NCBI RefSeq assembly: GCF_018139145.2
Contig: NC_059473.1
Coordinates: forward strand, 3,605,503-3,669,502
DNA length: 64,000 bases
Origin: Gymnogyps californianus
Lineage: Eukaryota; Chordata; Aves; Accipitriformes; Cathartidae
Reading direction: 5' to 3'
A program made the translations under genes and the position numbers. The notes under the pieces are model-generated. The model was not told the DNA's origin. It worked only from the letters and a program-made list of their open reading frames with translations, and searched no databases. Below are positions 58,801 through 64,000 of the stretch, one piece after another (position 1 is the stretch's first letter; every line of letters begins with the position of its first letter).

Positions 58801-61800
58801 AGAAAAAAGTGTGTTATTCCTGGTTACTACAAGGAGCTATAGCACATTGCTCTTTTCTCTGGGCAAATTTCAGACTGTGACTCCACGGCCAGGCTTTGTG
58901 ACAGTGCTGGGGCTCTTCCTGGCTGGTGAAGGGAGGCACCTGCCCAGGCATTCGTGAGATCTAGTTCTTGGAGGTCCTTGTATGCTGGGCATTGCACGAT
59001 GTATACTCTGTCCGGGGAGCAAAGCTGGTAGAAGAGAATTGGCACTTTATGTGACTGTAAGATATTATGGGTGTGAATTACCCCAGTATAAAATACACCC
59101 GTTTACTTTGAGAGGGGAATGGAACTGAAATGTATTCATTTTTTACAATATAGATAAATTTCTGGTAGAAAGAAACCATTTTTTAGTGAACTTTTTCCTC
59201 TAGTAAAATGTCTGAGCTGCTGAAAAATATTTTTATAGACATTTTGTTGCCATCCCTATCAGCCTTTCATATCCTACAGCTCCCCACGCCACCATAGCGG
59301 TTTTTCATGATGGCCAGTCCAGCTGTGTTTGAATGGGTGATCTACAGGTGGTGAAGTCTCCTTCTCATTTCCCAACTCCTCTAACCCTCTGTAGGAGAGC
59401 GTCATGATGAATTTGTTGTTTGAATTTGTGACACACAGGAATTTACACATTCATTGATGGAACAGGATGTCTTTTTTTCTATTCTCGTACATATGGACTC
59501 TCGACAATTATTTTTTCTAAACAAAATACGATGTTTGGGGCAAACATTTAGGATGTGTTAAGATGCCAAGTGTAAAGAATGGGTGAAAAGGTGTGATGTC
59601 TACAAACAGAGCCAGTCTACAAAATGGTTAGTCATGAAAATGGCCAAGGTAAATAAGACACTGCTGAAACTGTCTTAGCCCCCCACAATCCTCATGTGTG
59701 GGTTTATATACGCCAGCAGAGCCAAGTTAACCTTAATTGTGTGTTGTTTAACTTGGCTATAAATGGCTAAACCTTTTTGTAACTTGGCTCTGGTTGTAGG
59801 TATCACACCTTTCGATTACTGACCTTTCTTGTCTAAACTGTTTTTTTAATACATATTAAATATTTTTGATCTGGTTTAATTTCCTAGGGCTTTTTACAGT
59901 AGAAAATATTACAGAAAATATTTCTGCTGATAGAAAGACATATTTTAATAGAAAATGTCTTACATTCTCAATGGCTAGACAGGTCAGTGGTTTTTAAAAC
60001 CTGATTCTTTTTGAAGGAAGTAGTGCCAGAAAAACTCACTAAAATTTGATGTGCTGTTTTTTCTGCACATTCATTGGCAAAGGGAACAGGAATGCAACTT
60101 TGCTGCAATTCTTAAATAAGAAAAATATTTAAACTGTAATAACCAATCAATAATTCTTCTTATTTTCCTTTCAGCATCGTATTTCTTAATAATGGCTTTA
60201 ATATGTCAACAGTTTGTTACCATGATCCTCTGAAATTCTGAGAAGATAAAGTGTTTCTCTGTTTGAAGGTAGCATATTAAAACTGTGTCCCATTTAATTG
60301 CCTTTTCTGACAGTTTTATCTGCACATTATGTGTAATGGAAGTATTATAATTGCTGGTTAACAGAAGGTTTTTATCAGTTTTGTAGATTCGGTAACTCAA
60401 GGTGTATTGCTATCCACAGCAGCAGTGGCACACACAATCTTGGGACTTGGCCCAGTTCTTGAAATTCAATTGAAGGGCTTCTGTTGACATTGGTGGATCA
60501 TGTCTTTCGTGATGAGAGCGAGGAGTAATTATTTTCTGCATGTGGGGTGTCTCATCAGGAATTATGCAGTTGTGAGTCAGTTTGTTCTGGTGGTTAAGTT
60601 TGCACCTGAGTTTCCATTATAACTCTGATTTTGTCTCATACTTTAAAATCCTCAGAAATGTCACACTGGACTAAGGGGAGTAAGTTTTTTTTTTTTATCC
60701 GGTGAGATACAGGTTAGGTGGTCTTGGAACAGTTCCCACTAAAGCAGGGGACAGTATTACAAAATCTACTACCATTTGTACTAATTAGCAACTTTGCTGA
60801 CAGCCTCTGGTGAGTAACTCATTACTGTCTATTTGTGTGCTTGGCTTATAAATCCCCTAACAGCCAGACTGCGTGCACTGTTGTAGTACAGTATTGTTGT
60901 GGTATAAGACCTTTTTCTTGAGCATTGGCATGTCTCCTCCTTTCTCCACGCATAGTGCTTGAAGTATAAGTAGGTCAGTGGCATGGAGACACAGCCCCTA
61001 AGTAAGAAGGGCTTCCAGTATTTTTTTCCCCCTCTTTTGGTCCTGAAGTAGAGATGAATAAAATCTGTTCGTTTCTGGCACCACTCTTGCTGATGCTGCT
61101 TGTTTCTCAGCGCATTTTAAATTTTCTCTGATTTGACCTTCACCCTTGCTTGTGGGCATGATATCACATATTTTAGCATGCTTTTTTTTCTTCCCTCCAT
61201 ATCTACGTTAGTCAGGCCTGTTGGAATTTTGAAGTACTTTTGCCACGATTCAACAAGAATGTTCTTTTTCAGTTTCTGTAGGTAGATTTTGCTGTTCAGT
61301 GATTTTCCCCCATCCTTTATCAGAGGCTGTGTCTTTTCCATATGGTAATGAATCATTCCCCTAGGAGGAGTATCATTTGCTCAATTCAAGGGACTTCTCA
61401 CAATGCAGATACATACATTTCTTTCACCTATCATTTTGATTTTCGTTTTCCTGCAGTTTATTGGCTTCAATCTATATTTTCTTTGTGATCTGTTGCTAAA
61501 GCTTCCTTTCCAGCTCTGGTAGATATCTCCAACTATATTGAAGTCTGTGCTGCCCTGATGGCATACCTACACTTTCTGCCTTTCTCTGGAGGTGTTATCT
61601 ACATATTCAATTTAGTCATTTCTACCATACCCTCTCATGGTTCCATTTAGTATTTGTCCTGAGCCTCTAATCTGGTTTGTTTTGGTTTTCTCCAACTTGT
61701 CTATTTAGAAATAAAAGTGCTGACAATACTCTGTCCTGTGAAACTATTGTATGTCTAATGAAATAAAGAGGACAAGGACGAACAAACATCTCTTAAGCAT

Positions 61801-61999
61801 GGGCTTGGATGACACTGCACAAACAGAAAGGAGTCTCAGTTCTACACGACAGATTCTGCTTTTTATTTATATAGTGATTTGATAATAGGGATGTGCCAGA
61901 ATGAAAGTATCGTGGTTTTTTTTCCAGTATTATTTGTCTTGTTTAAATAAGCTTTTGCACAAGAGCTGAGATAGGCTGAGGGTTAAATGAGCTGATTAC
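58801..61999. other. Unique AT-rich non-coding DNA
   Basis: No gene recognised. A possible repeat fragment lies at 60443-60496 (GGCCCAGTTCTTGAAATTCA, TTGACATTGGTGG), too diverged to classify. Frames are 79 codons at most. Confidence 0.45.
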
Positions 62000-62115
62000 A
62001 AACCAGAAGTCCTGTGTTCCTTCCTTTATTTCTGACTCATTGCAAGACTTTGAACCAGTCACCTCAATAATCCTTAGCTGTGGTTTCTCTTGTTTCCAAA
62101 ACAAGCCGCATATTT
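62000..62115 (+). mobile_element. MIR remnant, forward
   Basis: ACCAGAAGTCCTGTGTTCCT, TCTGACTCATTGCAAGACTT, TGAACCAGTCACCTCAATAA, GTGGTTTCTCTTGTTTCC. These keep the MIR order: a GTTCGAATCCC-like box, then a CTTGCTGTGTGACCTTGGGCAAGTCAC region, then CTCAGTTTCC. The TGTAAAATGGG part is degraded to CCAAAACAAG. Confidence 0.6.
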
Positions 62116-64000
62116 TTACCTGTTTCATTGTCTGTTTGGTGAGACGGATCCTGCGTCGTCACAGTGAGGAGTCCTCACCACTGGCGTCCATAGGAGCAGG
62201 TTTTGGAGCATTGTGAATCTCATTTGTCAAATGCCTGTAAATTACTTAAGCGCTCTTTAGATGAAAGAAAAATTATTATTAAAAAACAGTTTTGGTGCCT
62301 TAAAAATAACTCAAGACTGGCACCAGATTCTTGAAAATAAAAATGGCAGAGATTTTACTTAAGGATCTCCCCATGGGTTTGGCTAGATGGGTTTCTAATG
62401 AGCAGGTCTTTTATTTCTGGGATATTCTGTTTCTCCCTGCCACAATTATTCATGTGCAAGTCCTAGAGCCAAATTCTGCCCTTAGATGCATGTTTGCTTC
62501 TCCCATTGGCTTTCTTGAAAGCTACAGGCATTTTTCCTAAACCATCATTTGGCCTCCAGTTCTACTGTGGTCATATTTGTCTGTCCAAAATGACTGTGGC
62601 TCTCCATTTATAATCTTGTAATTTGTAATCTTTATTGAGATACTGCTGTGGTTTTTCTTTCATTACTGGCATCTTATTGTAATATTGATTTTTTGTTAAA
62701 TGGAACTGCATTGGTAATTTTGGCTGGCAGCTTCTTGTTTTTGCTTGCTTTTGTATACTTTTTGAGGGTGGGAGAGTATTCCCTGCACTATATTGAAGCT
62801 GATTTCTTCGATCTAACTCTTGCGTTTTGTCTGTCTAAACAAATTTAATTTTTGCCTAATCTGTCTATGCAGTTCCCAGTCACTATGGTATCTAGGCACT
62901 AAATTATAGCCCTCTTCTGAGTGTTTTCTTCTTGTAACGATGCTAACTTCCTTTTTGAGTGAGTGACCTAGTCATTGTCATGCTTTTGTAAACACTTTCT
63001 TCTCTACCTATTGATTTTGGTCTAACATTAGTGACCACCCACTGTTTCAGACTGGGAGAGAGAATAATTGTTATATAGGCATCCACATGCATACAGACAC
63101 AAACTCGTACACCTGCTCTCAGAGTGGACATCTTCTTCTGCAGTTTAATTCTCATGGAGAGTTATAACAGCAGGTCTCATCTGGACTGGGGCAAGGCTGA
63201 GCCTGGAGGATGGGCTGCCTGGAGTGTGCAAAGCGCAATGAGAAAGTCATGCATGTGTTTTGGGAAATTGTATAGCATTCACCAACGCAAGGAGCTGCAT
63301 ATGGATGGTAGGGTTCCTGGGCTACTGGGAGGTGATGCTGGCCTGCAAAATAACTACAGAGTGAATTACAGGTGTTCCTGGCTCTCCCCTATCCCCACTT
63401 CCTGGCATCTATACCCACCGCGGTGGCTGTGAGGGGATGGCACAGGAGCACTGCCAGAGCATTTGGTTTGCGGAGCGTAGTGCTTCCCACCCTTACAAAC
63501 TGCTTTGCTGCCACCTCCTTCTTGCAGTGTGTTTCCCGGGCTTAGCAGTACTCCCTTCCCTGGCAGTCCTGGCACAACCGCTGCCATGGCCCGGCCCCAA
63601 CCTCCTGAGCTCTGCTGCTGCATCCCCACCACCTCCTGTCTCCTGCAGCCTCCTCGCTCACTGCTCAGGTGCCCCCTCCTCCTCTTCCTCCTGTTTTCAG
63701 CCACATCCTTGAGAAACCCTTTCAGGCTTTTCCTCACTGGTTACCCACCCTGCACGCTGCCTTTGATGCATCCCAAAGTAATTTCTGCGTGCTGCCTGCC
63801 CCAGTGGCATGGGAGGCTCCTCCGCTGCCACTCACTGACTCCACCGAGGCAGAAGCCCTGAAATACATTTGAGGGAAACGAGTCTCCCATTCAGCACAGC
63901 AGCTCTCTTGTATTTCACATACCCGTTACCCATTGCTTAATTGCACAACAGCTCTCTGAAAGACCTCCGAGCACTTAAGCGCAGTCATCTCACCCATCAC
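62116..64000. other. Unique DNA, GC-richer towards the right edge
   Basis: No supportable gene. From about 63370 GC content and C/T richness rise, producing overlapping frames of 91-123 codons on both strands (63366-63872) with Pro/Ser/Leu-rich, unrecognised sequences. A perfect 12-bp palindrome with a CCGCGG core lies at 63415-63426. The window ends inside ordinary sequence, so the edge of a feature further right cannot be excluded. Confidence 0.45.
62464..62515. repeat. Archosaur/turtle-type palindromic repeat fragment
   Basis: TAGAGCCAAATTCTGCCCTT and TCCCATTGGCTTTCTTGAAA resemble the GAGCCAAATTCTGCCCTCAGTTACA...CCATTGACTTC arm of the same class of old repeats seen at 47811. Confidence 0.4.

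Noticed and set aside
1..64000. Endogenous retrovirus or other endogenous viral element
   Set aside because: No paired LTRs, primer-binding site, or gag/pol/env-like or other viral-protein-like frame was recognised. The only reverse-transcriptase motifs belong to CR1 LINEs.
1..64000. CRISPR array, bacterial operon, toxin system or phage-like genes
   Set aside because: There are no regularly spaced repeats and no dense long frames. Composition, SINE and LINE fossils show vertebrate nuclear DNA.

Overview
The window looks like nuclear DNA of a bird, or less likely another archosaur. It is AT-rich and CpG-poor, carries few interspersed repeats, and has one recognisable fairly young CR1 LINE with the avian-type 3' end. 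Older layers are eroded MIR/CORE-SINE pieces, a much older CR1-like element, and scattered fragments of palindromic repeats of a kind familiar from turtles, crocodilians and birds. I see no bacterial, organellar or viral gene organisation.

I find no protein-coding gene I can support. Apart from two CR1 reverse-transcriptase fragments, no reading frame resembles a protein family I know, and the long frames elsewhere are about what 64 kb of six-frame sequence yields by chance. The window is best read as intergenic or deep intronic DNA.

Layout: 1-5.8 kb is unique sequence with a MIR remnant (about 1.4 kb), a palindromic MITE-like element (2.4-2.5 kb), a perfect 13-bp-arm hairpin (3.8 kb), two long poly-C tracts and an archosaur-type repeat (5.7 kb). 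From 5.8 to 42 kb it is mostly unique AT-rich sequence, with MIR remnants near 30.5, 37.1 and 40.6 kb and several stretches that could be conserved regulatory elements (near 12, 18, 26.8 and 32.3 kb). At 42.0-43.0 kb lies an ancient plus-strand CR1-like LINE. At 43.9-44.7 kb lies a minus-strand, 5'-truncated CR1. It abuts an isolated, extremely CpG-dense block at 44.71-45.29 kb. From 45.3 to 64 kb the sequence is again mostly unique, with candidate regulatory stretches near 47, 47.5 and 56.5 kb, a MIR at 62.0 kb and a somewhat GC-richer right end.

The outstanding feature is the CpG block fused to the CR1. It has about 60 CpG dinucleotides in under 600 bp, in a window otherwise nearly free of CpG clusters. 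It is either an orphan promoter-like CpG island or GC-rich sequence joined to the CR1 by insertion or assembly. I found nothing I could defend as a new coding system.
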